This document shows positions 39,565-49,287 of a DNA stretch of 64,000 bases, piece after piece. Where the stretch lies: NCBI RefSeq assembly GCF_002157735.2, contig NZ_AP018690.1, positions 124,001 through 188,000 of the forward strand, given 5' to 3'. Within the stretch, counting starts at the first letter, position 1; each line of letters opens with the position of its first letter. The translations under genes were made by a program, and so were the position numbers. Under the pieces are notes generated by a model, which saw only the letters and a program-made list of their open reading frames with translations, searched no databases and was not told the origin of the DNA. Origin of the DNA: Vibrio aphrogenes. Its GTDB lineage: Bacteria; Pseudomonadota; Gammaproteobacteria; Enterobacterales; Vibrionaceae.

Positions 39565-42036
39565 GTGTCAGTTAATAACAAACAGACAAATAACAACGAC
39601 GCATTTGAAGTCACTCGTCGTGGCTTTGTGAAAGGTAGTGCAGCTTTAGGTGCATTAGCCACTGTCACGAGTGGATTAACGCTACCATTTAGTAAAAAAG
39701 CGGTTGCTAAAGAAACTCCAGCTAAAACTGACGAACGAATCGTTTGGTCAGCGTGTACGGTAAACTGCGGTAGTCGCTGTCCATTGCGTATGCATGTAGT
39801 CGATGGAGAAATTAAATGGGTTGAAACCGATAACACTGGTCTAGACAAATTCAATGATCACCACCAAGTACGTGCCTGTTTACGTGGCCGTTCAATGCGT
39901 CGTCGTGTTTATAATCCTGACCGTTTGAAATACCCACTAAAACGTGTAGGTAAACGTGGTGAAGGTAAATTCAAACGTATTAGCTGGGATGAAGCGCTAG
40001 ATACCATTGCAAACAGTCTGAATGATACGATCAAAAATTACGGTAACGATGCTATTTACCTGAACTACGGTACAGGCACATTAGGTGGCACCGTGACGAA
40101 AAGTTGGGATCCAGGTGCGACGCTGATCGCGCGTTTAATGAATCTCAATGGTGGCTACTTAAACCATTATGGTGACTATTCAACCGCAGCGATCGCGCGT
40201 ATGGGCGATTTCTTCTACGGCGGCTGGATGGATAATAACAGCATTGATGACATCCAAAATGCTGACTTAGCGGTGTTCTTTGGTAATAACCCAGCAGAAA
40301 CTCGTATGTCTGGCGGTGGTCAAGTGCATAACTTGGTTGAAGCGCAGCAAAAAAGTAACACTCGCACCATCATCATTGACCCTCGTTATACTGATACTGC
40401 AGGCGGTCGTGAAGATCAATGGATTCCATTGCGTCACGGTACTGATGCCGCATTATGTGCTGCTCTGGCGCATGTGATCATTACCGAAGGCAAAGCAGAC
40501 GAAGACTTCTTAAATACTTATTGTGTCGGTTATGACGCCAGCACTTTGCCGGCTTCAGCACCTAAAAATGCGAGCTACAAAGATTATATTTTAGGTAATG
40601 GTAACGATAAAACTGCCAAAACACCTGAGTGGGCGGCACCGATCACGGGGATTCCTGCGGAAGACATTATCAAGTTAGGTCGTGAGATCGGCAATGCAAA
40701 CCGTGTTTACATTACTCAAGGTTGGGGCTTACAACGTGCTGCCAGCGGTGAGCAAGCGTGTAAAGCCATTGGTATGTTATCACTTTTACGTGGCCAAGTA
40801 GGTCTACAAGGTGGCGGTACGGGCATGCGTGAAGGTAGCCACGGTTACCCATTCCAACGTTTCCCTCGTGTTGAGAACCCAGTGAAAGCGTCTATCCCAA
40901 TGTTCTTGTGGACGGATGCGATTTACCGCGCTCATGAAATGACCGACAAAACCGACGGCATTCGTGGGGTTGAGCGTCTACAAAATCCAATCAAGTTCAT
41001 TTGGAACTATGCGGGTAACTGCTTGATAAATCAGCATTCTGACATCAACCGTACGCATCAGATCCTACAAGATGAAAAAGCGTGTGAAATGATTGTGGTG
41101 ATTGATAACCACATGACCTCTTCTGCTAAATACGCTGATATTATTCTGCCGGACTGTACTACGTCTGAGCAATCGGATTTCTGTATGGATGGTGCCGCAG
41201 GTTCTATGCCGTACTTCATTTTTGCTAGCCAAGCGATTAAACCGCGTTTCGAGTGTCGCCCAATTTACGACATGATGTCGGATCTGGCGAAGCGTTTAGG
41301 CTTGGAGCAAGAGTTCACAGAAGGCCGCACGCAAGAAGAGTGGCTGCAATGGATGTACGAGCAAACCGTTAAGCAAAATAATGATCCTGATTTACCGGAT
41401 TATGATGCGATGCGTAAACAAGGTATCTATAAGAAGCAATTTGAGCGTCCACATGTGGCGTATGAAGACTTCCGTAAAGATCCAAAAGCCAATCCATTAG
41501 CCACGCCGTCTGGGAAAATCGAAATTTACTCAGAACAATTGGCTGAGATTGCGAAAGAATGGGTACTAGGAGACGATGAATACATCACTCCGATTGCAGA
41601 ATATCATCCAACTTTTGATGGTTGGGATTCACCAAAACGTAAACAATTCCCTCTACAAATGACGGGTTTCCACTATAAAGCTCGCGCGCACTCCACTTAC
41701 GGTAACGTAGAGTTGTTGAAAGCAGCTGCGCCTCAGGAAATTTGGATGAACCCAATTGATGCAGAATCTCGTGGCATCAAGAACGGCGATTTAGTGTTAG
41801 TCACCAGTGAATTTGGTCAATTGCAAGTGTGTGCCAAAGTGACACCACGCATTATTCCAAATACCACGGCATTGGGTGAAGGCGCATGGTATGCCCCTAA
41901 CCGCGATGGTACGGACATGAACGGTTCTATCAACGTGTTGACGACGGCTCGTCCAACGCCTTTAGCAAAAGGAAATCCATCACACACTAACCTTGTAGAA
42001 ATTAAGCTATTGAAAAGCATGGGAGTAAAAGCATGA
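39565..42036 (+). CDS. dmsA: molybdopterin oxidoreductase, DMSO reductase subunit A
   Basis: An 823-residue catalytic subunit with a GTG start and GAGGT ribosome site. A twin-arginine leader TRRGFVKGSAALGALATVTSG precedes the 4Fe-4S (FS0) binding segment CTVNCGSRCPLRMHVV ... RACLRG. The molybdenum-bis-MGD fold follows; the segment HYGDYSTAAI aligns with the Ser ligand region of DmsA. The C-terminal dinucleotide domain is present. It reduces DMSO, or a related S- or N-oxide, outside the cytoplasmic membrane in anaerobic respiration. Its ATG-overlapping partner dmsB follows. Substrate preference within the DmsA/selenate-reductase-like family is not certain. Confidence 0.92.
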   Translation: MSVNNKQTNNNDAFEVTRRGFVKGSAALGALATVTSGLTLPFSKKAVAKETPAKTDERIVWSACTVNCGSRCPLRMHVVDGEIKWVETDNTGLDKFNDHHQVRACLRGRSMRRRVYNPDRLKYPLKRVGKRGEGKFKRISWDEALDTIANSLNDTIKNYGNDAIYLNYGTGTLGGTVTKSWDPGATLIARLMNLNGGYLNHYGDYSTAAIARMGDFFYGGWMDNNSIDDIQNADLAVFFGNNPAETRMSGGGQVHNLVEAQQKSNTRTIIIDPRYTDTAGGREDQWIPLRHGTDAALCAALAHVIITEGKADEDFLNTYCVGYDASTLPASAPKNASYKDYILGNGNDKTAKTPEWAAPITGIPAEDIIKLGREIGNANRVYITQGWGLQRAASGEQACKAIGMLSLLRGQVGLQGGGTGMREGSHGYPFQRFPRVENPVKASIPMFLWTDAIYRAHEMTDKTDGIRGVERLQNPIKFIWNYAGNCLINQHSDINRTHQILQDEKACEMIVVIDNHMTSSAKYADIILPDCTTSEQSDFCMDGAAGSMPYFIFASQAIKPRFECRPIYDMMSDLAKRLGLEQEFTEGRTQEEWLQWMYEQTVKQNNDPDLPDYDAMRKQGIYKKQFERPHVAYEDFRKDPKANPLATPSGKIEIYSEQLAEIAKEWVLGDDEYITPIAEYHPTFDGWDSPKRKQFPLQMTGFHYKARAHSTYGNVELLKAAAPQEIWMNPIDAESRGIKNGDLVLVTSEFGQLQVCAKVTPRIIPNTTALGEGAWYAPNRDGTDMNGSINVLTTARPTPLAKGNPSHTNLVEIKLLKSMGVKA

Positions 42037-42680
42037 GTGTAGCAGCATCGACTGGAGTCAAGAAACAATACGGTTTCTATATTGATTCAAGCAAATGTAC
42101 AGGCTGCAAAACTTGCCAGCTTTCGTGCAAAGACAATAAAGATTTGGACGTGAAACGTAATTTCCGTCGTATCTATGAATACGTTGGTGGTAATTGGTCT
42201 GAGAACAACGGCGTTTATCGTCAAGATGTGTACTCTTACTACTTATCGATTGCGTGTAACCATTGTTCAAATCCGGCTTGTACCAAAGTATGTCCATCAG
42301 GTGCCATGCATAAGCGTGATGAAGATGGCTTGGTTGTGGTCAACGAAGATGTTTGTATTGGTTGTAAATATTGCCACATGGCTTGCCCATACGGCGCACC
42401 ACAATACAGCGAAGAAAAAGGTCACATGACCAAATGTGATGGTTGTCATGAGCGCGTTGCTGAAGGCTTGATGCCAATTTGTGTCGATTCATGCCCATTA
42501 CGTGCGATTGAATTTGGTGACATTAACGAGTTGCGTGCTAAATACGGTAACAACGCCGATTGTGCGCCATTACCTGACTCTCGTTTAACCAGCCCGAACT
42601 TGATCGTTAAGTTAAACCCCAATGCTAAGCCATTAGGCGATACCTCTGGCTTCTTACAAAATCCGAAGGAGGTAATCTAA
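42033..42680 (+). CDS. dmsB: DMSO reductase iron-sulfur subunit B
   Basis: A 215-residue protein with four ferredoxin-type Cys clusters: CTGCKTCQLSCKD, CNHCSNPACTKVCPSGAM, CIGCKYCHMACPYGAP and CDGCHERVAEGLMPICVDSCP. It relays electrons from DmsC to DmsA and travels with DmsA through the Tat system. It starts on the ATGA that overlaps the dmsA stop codon, and its own stop overlaps dmsC by one base, so all three are co-translated. Confidence 0.95.
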   Translation: MSVAASTGVKKQYGFYIDSSKCTGCKTCQLSCKDNKDLDVKRNFRRIYEYVGGNWSENNGVYRQDVYSYYLSIACNHCSNPACTKVCPSGAMHKRDEDGLVVVNEDVCIGCKYCHMACPYGAPQYSEEKGHMTKCDGCHERVAEGLMPICVDSCPLRAIEFGDINELRAKYGNNADCAPLPDSRLTSPNLIVKLNPNAKPLGDTSGFLQNPKEVI

Positions 42681-43543
42681 TGCATTTTGTTGAATTACCA
42701 TTAGTGGTCTTTACTGTCTTAGCTCAGTGTGCAGTTGGCGCTTATTTATTGATCACGACCCGTTTAGCTTGTGTGAACGATGAAGCCAAACTCAATGATA
42801 TTGCAATCAAAAGCCTATTTTTTGTATTAGGTTTTATGGCGATTGGTTTTGGTGCGTCGACTTCTCACTTAGGGAGCCCGTTACGTGCATTTAACTCATT
42901 AAACCGTGTTGGTGCTTCTGGGTTATCTAACGAGATCTTAACCGGTTCTTTATTCTTTGGTTTAGCCGGAATGTACTGGCTTGCCGAAGTCCTTACCGCG
43001 TTAGGTAAAGCGTGGTTTGGCAAAACCATCCGTACTGCTTTACGTTATCTTGGTGCGATTTCTGGTGTGATCTTTATGGCCGCTATGATTAAGGTGTACC
43101 TAATCAATACTGTGCCGTTATGGGATACCATTTATACACCACTGAACTTCACCTTTACCGTGATCACGGCGGGGCTACTGTTTGGTTACGTGTTGTTGAA
43201 TGCGTTCAATGGCAGCACCATTAAAGCCAATAAAATCATTGCTATCGTGGGCATCCTATTAATTGCGGTTCATTACATTGTGTTGATTGCACAAGTACTT
43301 GATTTCTCAACTGTGGTGACGTCTGTGCATCAAGGTGTGACCGAGTTACAAGCTCACTCAAGCATGATCATGACGCAATGTGTATTGATGTTGATTGCCG
43401 CAGTTTTGTGGGCGGTTTCTGCTCATCAAACTAATAATAAAGTGCGTTTTTATAGCATTTTGGCGGTTGTTGCACTGATCGCTGCGGAAATCTTCAGTCG
43501 TGCGGTGTTCTATGGTTTGCACTTCACTTATGGTTTGATTTAA
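42680..43543 (+). CDS. dmsC: DMSO reductase membrane anchor subunit C
   Basis: A 287-residue protein with eight hydrophobic segments in the DmsC pattern. It starts MHFVELPLVVFTVLAQCAVGAYLL, with ASTSHLGSPLRAFNSLNRVGASGLSNEIL containing the conserved His/Arg face for menaquinol oxidation. It anchors DmsAB and delivers electrons from the quinol pool. A strong terminator follows. Confidence 0.93.
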   Translation: MHFVELPLVVFTVLAQCAVGAYLLITTRLACVNDEAKLNDIAIKSLFFVLGFMAIGFGASTSHLGSPLRAFNSLNRVGASGLSNEILTGSLFFGLAGMYWLAEVLTALGKAWFGKTIRTALRYLGAISGVIFMAAMIKVYLINTVPLWDTIYTPLNFTFTVITAGLLFGYVLLNAFNGSTIKANKIIAIVGILLIAVHYIVLIAQVLDFSTVVTSVHQGVTELQAHSSMIMTQCVLMLIAAVLWAVSAHQTNNKVRFYSILAVVALIAAEIFSRAVFYGLHFTYGLI

Positions 43544-43570
43544 TCCTGATTGATTGAATCTAAGTCATTC

Positions 43571-43602
43571 AAGCCCGAGCTGAAAAGTTCGGGCTTTTTT
43601 TA
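43571..43602 (+). terminator. intrinsic terminator after dmsABC
   Basis: AAGCCCGA (43571-43578) pairs with TCGGGCTT (43589-43596) and runs into a T tract. Confidence 0.9.
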
Positions 43603-43836
43603 TGCTGATACCAATTGTACTCATTGCCTGATCATCTGATGAGTGTGTACACCATAGTGGACCTCAAAATAGTTGTTCTAGAGTGATAGAGTGAGCGAAA
43701 GGTTCCATTTGATAGTTTTTACCTATAACAATTATCAATAAAACTGACTTTTCGATGACGGCTAAGAGCGTAAAATAATGGATGAGATTAGAAGTCTGCA
43801 CCTTCTGATCTTTTTTATTTGCATACGGGGGAAAAC

Positions 43837-44682
43837 ATGGTGAAAAAAGCGTTAGTGGTTGAAGGTGGGGCAATGAGAGGTATTTTTGCCAGTGGGGTAT
43901 TAGATAGCTTTCTTCATCATGATTATAATCCGTTTGATTTTGTGATGGGCGTTTCAGCTGGAGCATCCAACTTAGTAGGCTATTTGGCGGAACAACCGGA
44001 AAGAAGTTTTCGCGTGATCACTGAATTAGCCACGAGTCGACAATTTTTTAATCCGCTGCGCTTTATGAAAGGTGGCGACTTAGTCGATGTAAAATGGTTA
44101 ATTGATGAATCGAATCGTCAATATCCGTTTGATAAAGATAAAGTCTTTCAACGTGTGCCATTTTATGCCGCTGCGACCAATGTAGAGACAGGACGAGCGG
44201 ATTACTATCGCATTACCGCTGAAAACCATGTTAAAGCTTTAGAAGCGACCGCGGCACTCCCTATCGCCTATAAACAAACGCCGTGTTTTTCTGGTGAGTG
44301 TTATACCGATGGTGGGGTATCAGATTCCATTCCCGTGATTGAAGCTTATCGTCGTGGTGCACGTGATATCACAGTCATTTTATCGCATCCATTAAGTTAT
44401 GAAATGCAATCACCTAAAACAACCTGGCTTACCAAAAAGTTATTTGCTCGTCACCCTCATATCGCGCGTTCCATGTTATTAAGGGCTCGTAACTATAATA
44501 AGTCACTCGATTTTATTAAACACTTTCCAGAAGATGCGGTGATTCGAGTGATTGCGCCGCCAGAAAACTTTGCCGTTAAGCGCCTAACTATGAAAAAACA
44601 CATGTTAGAAGAAGGCTATGAAATGGGATTAAAATCGGGTGAGCTGCATTTATCTCATCGCTCGATGACCTTAAAAAAGTAA
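43837..44682 (+). CDS. patatin-like phospholipase (YjjU-type)
   Basis: A 281-residue protein from the ATG at 43837 (GGGGGA six bases upstream; a TTG at 43819 is unlikely). The oxyanion loop VVEGGAMRGIFASGVLD, nucleophile Ser40 in GVSAG, and catalytic Asp158 in TDGGVSDS make up the patatin Ser-Asp dyad. There is no signal peptide, so it is cytoplasmic. The family hydrolyses acyl esters of phospholipids; the biological substrate is unknown. Confidence 0.9.
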   Translation: MVKKALVVEGGAMRGIFASGVLDSFLHHDYNPFDFVMGVSAGASNLVGYLAEQPERSFRVITELATSRQFFNPLRFMKGGDLVDVKWLIDESNRQYPFDKDKVFQRVPFYAAATNVETGRADYYRITAENHVKALEATAALPIAYKQTPCFSGECYTDGGVSDSIPVIEAYRRGARDITVILSHPLSYEMQSPKTTWLTKKLFARHPHIARSMLLRARNYNKSLDFIKHFPEDAVIRVIAPPENFAVKRLTMKKHMLEEGYEMGLKSGELHLSHRSMTLKK

Positions 44683-44790
44683 CCTCTTGATTTGTTTATT
44701 ATCAATGGCAGGAAAGGTGTCTTGTCATTGATATTGCCAGCGAGTTCCTTCAAAAATTTAGATGATATCGTACAAATCTCCCTACTTTAA

Positions 44791-44806
44791 TGTGAGCTTG
44801 GTCACG
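44791..44806. promoter_or_regulatory. CRP-like site upstream of a secreted-protein gene
   Basis: TGTGAGCTTGGTCACG, TGTGA-N6-TCACG, one mismatch, 59 bases upstream of the next start codon and just before a TATTAT -10-like hexamer. Confidence 0.5.
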
Positions 44807-44864
44807 CTATTATGAACTTAGTAAATGAGTTCAATCCTGAACTGATTTCAGAAAGGAGCTAATT

Positions 44865-45188
44865 ATGAAAATATTTTATTCAGCCATACTCGCGACTTCA
44901 TTAGTCTTAAGTTCAGCTGCAATGGCTTCTACTTCATCAGGAATTAAGCTAGATGTGATGCACGCTAGCGATCAAGCGGTGGTTAAGGTGACTCAGGATG
45001 GTCAACCGTTGGCTAACTACCCAGTAGAAATTCAAGGTCCAGGTAGTAAAACAAAAATGACCGATGAAAATGGTCAGCTTACCGTTAGCAATGCTGCTGG
45101 ATCGGGTGTGAGATATACGTTCACTGTGCAAGATGATCAGGGAAACCGTATTTCAGATAAGGTGTTTTTAAACAATAAACGCCAATAA
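44865..45188 (+). CDS. small secreted protein with a transthyretin/Ig-like fold
   Basis: A 107-residue protein. The signal peptide MKIFYSAILATSLVLSSAAMA is followed by a beta-rich domain (VVKVTQDGQPLANYPVEIQGPGSKTKMTDENGQLTVSN) resembling carboxypeptidase-regulatory-like or DUF4198 modules. No catalytic residues or Cys in the mature part. The ribosome site is AAAGGAG. It is probably periplasmic and of unknown function. It is monocistronic between a CRP-like site and a terminator shared with the convergent nhaC gene. Confidence 0.72.
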   Translation: MKIFYSAILATSLVLSSAAMASTSSGIKLDVMHASDQAVVKVTQDGQPLANYPVEIQGPGSKTKMTDENGQLTVSNAAGSGVRYTFTVQDDQGNRISDKVFLNNKRQ

Positions 45189-45300
45189 TAATGGTCTCAG
45201 CGTGAAAATTAATAATAGTTATTGTTGAGGTTAGTTAACTGAAACCATGGTTAATATTGTCAACTAGTGAAAAACCAAGTTGCGCTTAAAATAGACCGAC

Positions 45301-45354
45301 AAAAATGCCGCTTATTTCAATCTCAATGGAGAAGGAAGATAAGCGGCATTTTTT
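45301..45354. terminator. bidirectional terminator between secreted-protein gene and nhaC
   Basis: AAAAATGCCGCTTAT (45301-45315) pairs perfectly with ATAAGCGGCATTTTT (45339-45353), giving T runs on both strands for the convergent genes. Confidence 0.88.
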
Positions 45355-45388
45355 ATGATGTTTTTGCTAAGTTAGCAACGCATCATTT

Positions 45389-46831
45389 CTATTGGGTCAC
45401 TTGTGTTTGTAATGGTGCAGCTTCTGCTTCTGCTTCATCAACATGGATTGGCTCACATTTGTCGACAAACCAGCCCATGTAAGAACATAAGATAGTGACA
45501 AAGATACAGATAAAGGTCAGCCACATGAACGGCGCATATGAAAGCGTTGCAACACCTAAAATACTCGCCATGTAAATACCGTTATCACTCCAAGGCACCA
45601 TGCCTGATGTCAATGTGCCACCAAATTCCGCATTACGAGAAAGGTTCTTACGTTGGTAACCTAAGCGATCATAATTTTTGGCACAGATTTTTGGCGTTAA
45701 GATCAAAGACACATACATTGCAGAACCGAAGATGTTCCCCATGAAGGCCGTTGCAATGGTGCTTGAGGCCAATGAACCTGCGCTTTGAATGCGTTTTTCA
45801 AAGAGTTTCGCGACGGTTTCTAGGATGCCAACTTTATCCAACAGGCCACCAAAACCTAAACCAAACACAATCACAGCCACAGAGCCCAGCATTGACGACA
45901 TCCCACCACGGTTAAGAATGGCATCAATAAATTCCACACCAGAGCTGATGCTGTAAGGTGCCCAAGCGGTGTTAAATGCAGTTAAAAAGTCGATATCTTG
46001 CACGAAAACAGCCCAAACCACCCCTAATAATGAACCAAAGCTAATCACAGGGAATGATGGCATTCTCATGGCTAATAAGCTCAACACGATGATCACAGGG
46101 ATAAACGACAGTGGGGTAATGGTAAATTGTTGCTCCATGGCTTCAATCACACCTTGTACTTGAGACATGTCGACTTTACCTGCGTAATGGAAGCCAAATA
46201 AAGTAAACAAGATCCCGGTGATGATGTAACTGATGAGAGCGATCGGCAGCATACCTTTGATGTGCTCCATGACTTCAACTTGAGACATGGAAGACGCCAA
46301 AATCACTGAGTCAGACAGTGGCGACATTTTATCACCGAAATAACAACCGGAAAGGACCGCACCTGCCGTGATTGGCGCAGGAACCCCTAAACCTTGACCA
46401 ATCCCCATCATCGCAATGCCTGCAGTACCTGCTGCGCCCCATGAGGTGCCAGTTGCTAGCGCCGTCAAAGAACAGATGATCATGGTTGCTAATAGGAAAA
46501 TGGAGGGATGGATGGCTTTCAATCCGTAATAAATAATCGTGGGCACGATCCCGCCGGAAATCCAAGTTCCGACCAGAGCGCCAACGGCTAATAAGATTAG
46601 AACAGCGCCTAATCCATTTGAAATACCCTTTAAGGCGGCTTTCTCTAACGCTTTATATTTATGGCCTAATTGAATGCCTAAAGTGATCACTATGAACCAG
46701 CCAATATACAATGCCAGTTGGATGGGAAGATCGAATTTAGCAGTAAATGAAAATGCCAGTAACAAAAAGAGTCCTAGTGAAATAAAGACCTGTATAAGAC
46801 TGGGTAAACGTGTTGCCTGATGCTTCATCAA
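45389..46831 (-). CDS. nhaC: Na+/H+ antiporter NhaC family
   Basis: A 480-residue protein with about 11-12 transmembrane segments. Family landmarks are ATGTSWGAAGTAGIAMMGIGQGLGVP, GCYFGDKMSPLSDSVILASSMS and NAEFGGTLTSGMVPWSDNGIYMASILGV. It exchanges Na+ for protons at the inner membrane; some relatives move malate/lactate or lysine. It ends with an acidic tail. A 10-bp inverted repeat enclosing a second hairpin lies in its upstream region. Confidence 0.9.
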   Translation of the reverse strand: MMKHQATRLPSLIQVFISLGLFLLLAFSFTAKFDLPIQLALYIGWFIVITLGIQLGHKYKALEKAALKGISNGLGAVLILLAVGALVGTWISGGIVPTIIYYGLKAIHPSIFLLATMIICSLTALATGTSWGAAGTAGIAMMGIGQGLGVPAPITAGAVLSGCYFGDKMSPLSDSVILASSMSQVEVMEHIKGMLPIALISYIITGILFTLFGFHYAGKVDMSQVQGVIEAMEQQFTITPLSFIPVIIVLSLLAMRMPSFPVISFGSLLGVVWAVFVQDIDFLTAFNTAWAPYSISSGVEFIDAILNRGGMSSMLGSVAVIVFGLGFGGLLDKVGILETVAKLFEKRIQSAGSLASSTIATAFMGNIFGSAMYVSLILTPKICAKNYDRLGYQRKNLSRNAEFGGTLTSGMVPWSDNGIYMASILGVATLSYAPFMWLTFICIFVTILCSYMGWFVDKCEPIHVDEAEAEAAPLQTQVTQ

Positions 46832-47158
46832 TAGCCTCTAGTTAATGTTTGCTCTAAGGATATTTGTATCCTGTTTGGGGCAATGAATAGTTCGGTTAAT
46901 TGAAGGGGGGCTACTTTACATGAAATCTTGGTTTTCATCTAAGATAACCGAACTTATTGTGATATTTATCTGTATTTAAAATGCAGAATGATATTTGGTG
47001 TCGAATTAATGAGCTAATGTGGGTGAATTGTTGGCTTTGTGTATGTGTCGATGTAGAGCGCGCTGTGGCGAAAATGTTACCGCTTCAGGCTTGGCTAGTC
47101 TCTTTATATCATTCAGTGCTAAAGTAAATGATTAAAGAAAAGAAATGAAGGTAAGTGC
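46832..47158. other. divergent region nhaC / DUF808
   Basis: 327 bases. It holds the inverted-repeat structure at 46889-46954 and a small hairpin GGATA-N4-TATCC (46858-46871) near the nhaC start. No reading frame of interest. Confidence 0.5.
46889..46954 (-). promoter_or_regulatory. two-hairpin inverted-repeat structure upstream of nhaC
   Basis: AGTTCGGTTA (46889-46898) and TAACCGAACT (46945-46954) are a perfect 10-bp inverted repeat 46 bases apart. Within it, ATGAAA and TTTCAT form a smaller hairpin (about 46920-46938). As minus-strand RNA this would be a structured nhaC leader; as DNA it would be a two-site operator. No known riboswitch class was recognised. Confidence 0.45.
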
Positions 47159-48067
47159 ATGGCAGGCTTAAGTCTATTAACGTTATTAGATGATATTGCT
47201 TCGGTTTTAGATGACGTGGCAGTGATGTCAAAAGTAGCGGCGAAAAAAACCGTTGGGGTGTTGGGTGATGATTTGGCTCTAAATGCTCAGCAAGTAACAG
47301 GGGTGCGCGCTGAGCGTGAAATTCCGGTGGTATGGGGCGTGGCCAAAGGCTCATTTCGTAACAAGTTGATTTTAGTGCCTTCTGCATTGATCATCAGTGC
47401 CTTAGCACCTTGGCTTATTATGCCTGTGTTATTACTTGGCGGTTTGTATTTATGCTATGAAGGGGCTGAAAAAGTCTTAGAAAAATACTTACCTCATGCG
47501 CCTCATCATGATGTGGCAACAGAAGCCGAAAGTGATGCCCCACAAGATATCGCCGCTTATGAAAAACAAAAAATTAATGGGGCGATCCGGACTGACTTTA
47601 TTCTGTCTTTGGAAATTATTGTGATTGCCTTAGGCATAGTACAAGGGCATCCACAAGTGACTCAGATTGTGGTGGTTAGCTTGATCGCTTTTTTAATGAC
47701 CTGTGGCGTATATGGGTTGGTTGCCGGAATTGTGAAGCTTGATGATCTGGGCTTTTATTTACAGCGTAAAAGTGGCGGCAAAGGCCTGATGAATGGACTG
47801 GGCAATGTCTTGGTTGCGACAGCGCCTAAATTAATGAAAGTGCTAACGGTTGTTGGGACGGTTGCGATGTTTTTAGTTGGAGGCGGCATTATTGAGCACA
47901 CCATTCCTGCGGTGCATCATGTTACGGAAGGGCTGACACACATGGCCGGCACACTGCCTGTCGTGAGTTCAGTATTACCGGTTGTGGTGACCGGCTTATT
48001 GGGGTTATTAGCGGGTGGCCTTTTGGTCGGTGTTTTTACTGTGATTGGCACGCTGAAAGGGAAGTGA
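47159..48067 (+). CDS. DUF808 inner-membrane protein (YedI-like)
   Basis: A 302-residue protein matching DUF808 from its first residues (MAGLSLLTLLDDIASVLDDVAVMSKVAAKKTVGVLGDDLALNAQQVTGV) through several hydrophobic segments to PVVVTGLLGLLAGGLLVGVFTV. Families of this type are conserved inner-membrane proteins without an assigned function. AAATGAAGGTAAGTGC precedes the ATG. It is monocistronic, with a terminator downstream. Confidence 0.9.
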   Translation: MAGLSLLTLLDDIASVLDDVAVMSKVAAKKTVGVLGDDLALNAQQVTGVRAEREIPVVWGVAKGSFRNKLILVPSALIISALAPWLIMPVLLLGGLYLCYEGAEKVLEKYLPHAPHHDVATEAESDAPQDIAAYEKQKINGAIRTDFILSLEIIVIALGIVQGHPQVTQIVVVSLIAFLMTCGVYGLVAGIVKLDDLGFYLQRKSGGKGLMNGLGNVLVATAPKLMKVLTVVGTVAMFLVGGGIIEHTIPAVHHVTEGLTHMAGTLPVVSSVLPVVVTGLLGLLAGGLLVGVFTVIGTLKGK

Positions 48068-48159
48068 TGCTCACTTGGCGATGTCACAGTACGTTTGAAT
48101 TGAATACGATAATTGAATTTAACACTATACTTGATTAGACCAGTGATGGCTTATTAATG

Positions 48160-48203
48160 AAGGCGGTTATTCATCGATACGATCATGGATAAGCGCCTTT
48201 TTT
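48160..48203 (+). terminator. terminator after DUF808 gene
   Basis: AAGGCG (48160-48165) pairs with CGCCTT (48194-48199), with further internal pairing (ATCGAT/ATCATGGAT), and is followed by a T run. It overlaps an ATG at 48185, which argues for the later start of the next gene. Confidence 0.65.
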
Positions 48204-48235
48204 ATTTTCATTCATGTCCTATTGAGGAGTGCGCA

Positions 48236-49057
48236 ATGAAATGGTCAATCGCGCCTCTGAGCGGTATTGTTGGGGTGGCGCGGCATTACCTAGGGTGGGT
48301 GAGCTTAGGTGGCGTGCTATTACTCAGTGCGTGTTCAAGTTCATCTACCACGCCGCCAAAAGTAGAACCTGCGCCTGTTTTACAAGCGGTTTCATTTGCC
48401 TCGCCTCAAGACTCATCCATGCAAATAATCGCGAGGCATTGTCAATTGATTGATGTTGCCGCCCAATTACCCGTTTATTGCCAATTTAATACTCATCAAG
48501 GTGAATATGAGTTGGCTTTATCATTTAGTCATTATGACATTTCTCGTTTGTACTTATTATCCCTCTCGCAGCACTTGATTGCGCCTTATTGTCAGGCGGT
48601 GTCGTCTGATCAAGCACAAGGGCAGGTTGTAGTACAAATTTTCGCGACACAAATTCAAAGGCGCTATGATTGCGTCACTCAAAACTGGGCCGAGTGGCAG
48701 ACGGTCTCGACGCCTCTACATTCCCCTTTCATTAAATTTATTGAGCGTTGCCAACGTTGGGATAAACAATATCCAGCACAATTTCATTGCAATATCGATT
48801 GGTATCAACAAACCCCAATTTTAGTTTTTACCTTTCCTGATATGCAACCAGCCAGTGCCTTAGAGAGTGGGCAACCAGCTAGTTTCATCCAAGACTTTTG
48901 TCATTCGGGCATGAAAGAGTTCGGCGAAGCTTTATATTTGGTGGAAGTGCCGAGTTTTAATTTGGCGAAAGTCATTCATTGTGGTGCAGAGGTAGAAAGT
49001 GAATGGTTTGTGATAGATCCAGAACTAGAGCCTGCTCCCATCAACGGTGTGATATGA
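48236..49057 (+). CDS. uncharacterised lipoprotein
   Basis: A 273-residue protein from the ATG at 48236, which has an AGGAG ribosome site; the in-frame ATG at 48185 lies in the preceding terminator. The signal segment ends in the lipobox LLLSAC with Ser-rich residues after the Cys. The mature part has six further cysteines (for example IARHCQLI, YCQFN, APYCQAV, RRYDCVT, IERCQRW, FHCNIDW), likely forming disulfides in the periplasm. No domain family recognised. Confidence 0.75.
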   Translation: MKWSIAPLSGIVGVARHYLGWVSLGGVLLLSACSSSSTTPPKVEPAPVLQAVSFASPQDSSMQIIARHCQLIDVAAQLPVYCQFNTHQGEYELALSFSHYDISRLYLLSLSQHLIAPYCQAVSSDQAQGQVVVQIFATQIQRRYDCVTQNWAEWQTVSTPLHSPFIKFIERCQRWDKQYPAQFHCNIDWYQQTPILVFTFPDMQPASALESGQPASFIQDFCHSGMKEFGEALYLVEVPSFNLAKVIHCGAEVESEWFVIDPELEPAPINGVI

Positions 49058-49202
49058 CATTGTGGGTATTACGGCCTAGCAATGGGGGTGATAGGCGGTT
49101 GTTGTATGACAGGAGATTGTAATGCGAGTGATAGAGCCTTGTTATTGTACCACTACACATGCAATTAGAAAGCGATAAGGCAAGATAAAGAAGAGTAATA
49201 AA

Positions 49203-49230
49203 AAGTGAAACGCAATGATACGTCTCACTT
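49203..49230 (-). terminator. probable terminator after the glutaredoxin gene
   Basis: AAGTGAAACG (49203-49212) pairs with CGTCTCACTT (49221-49230) with one mismatch. The minus-strand continuation is T-rich. It lies 58 bases past the glutaredoxin stop. Confidence 0.6.
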
Positions 49231-49287
49231 ATTTAAGCTGTCTGTATTTCGATAGCCTGCGTTTATCGAGTCAGTGCCAGTGATAAC

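Noticed and set aside
44700..44733. 8-bp inverted repeat after the patatin-like gene as a terminator
   Set aside because: The stem (TATCAATG/CATTGATA) is AT-rich, has an 18-base loop and lacks a T run.
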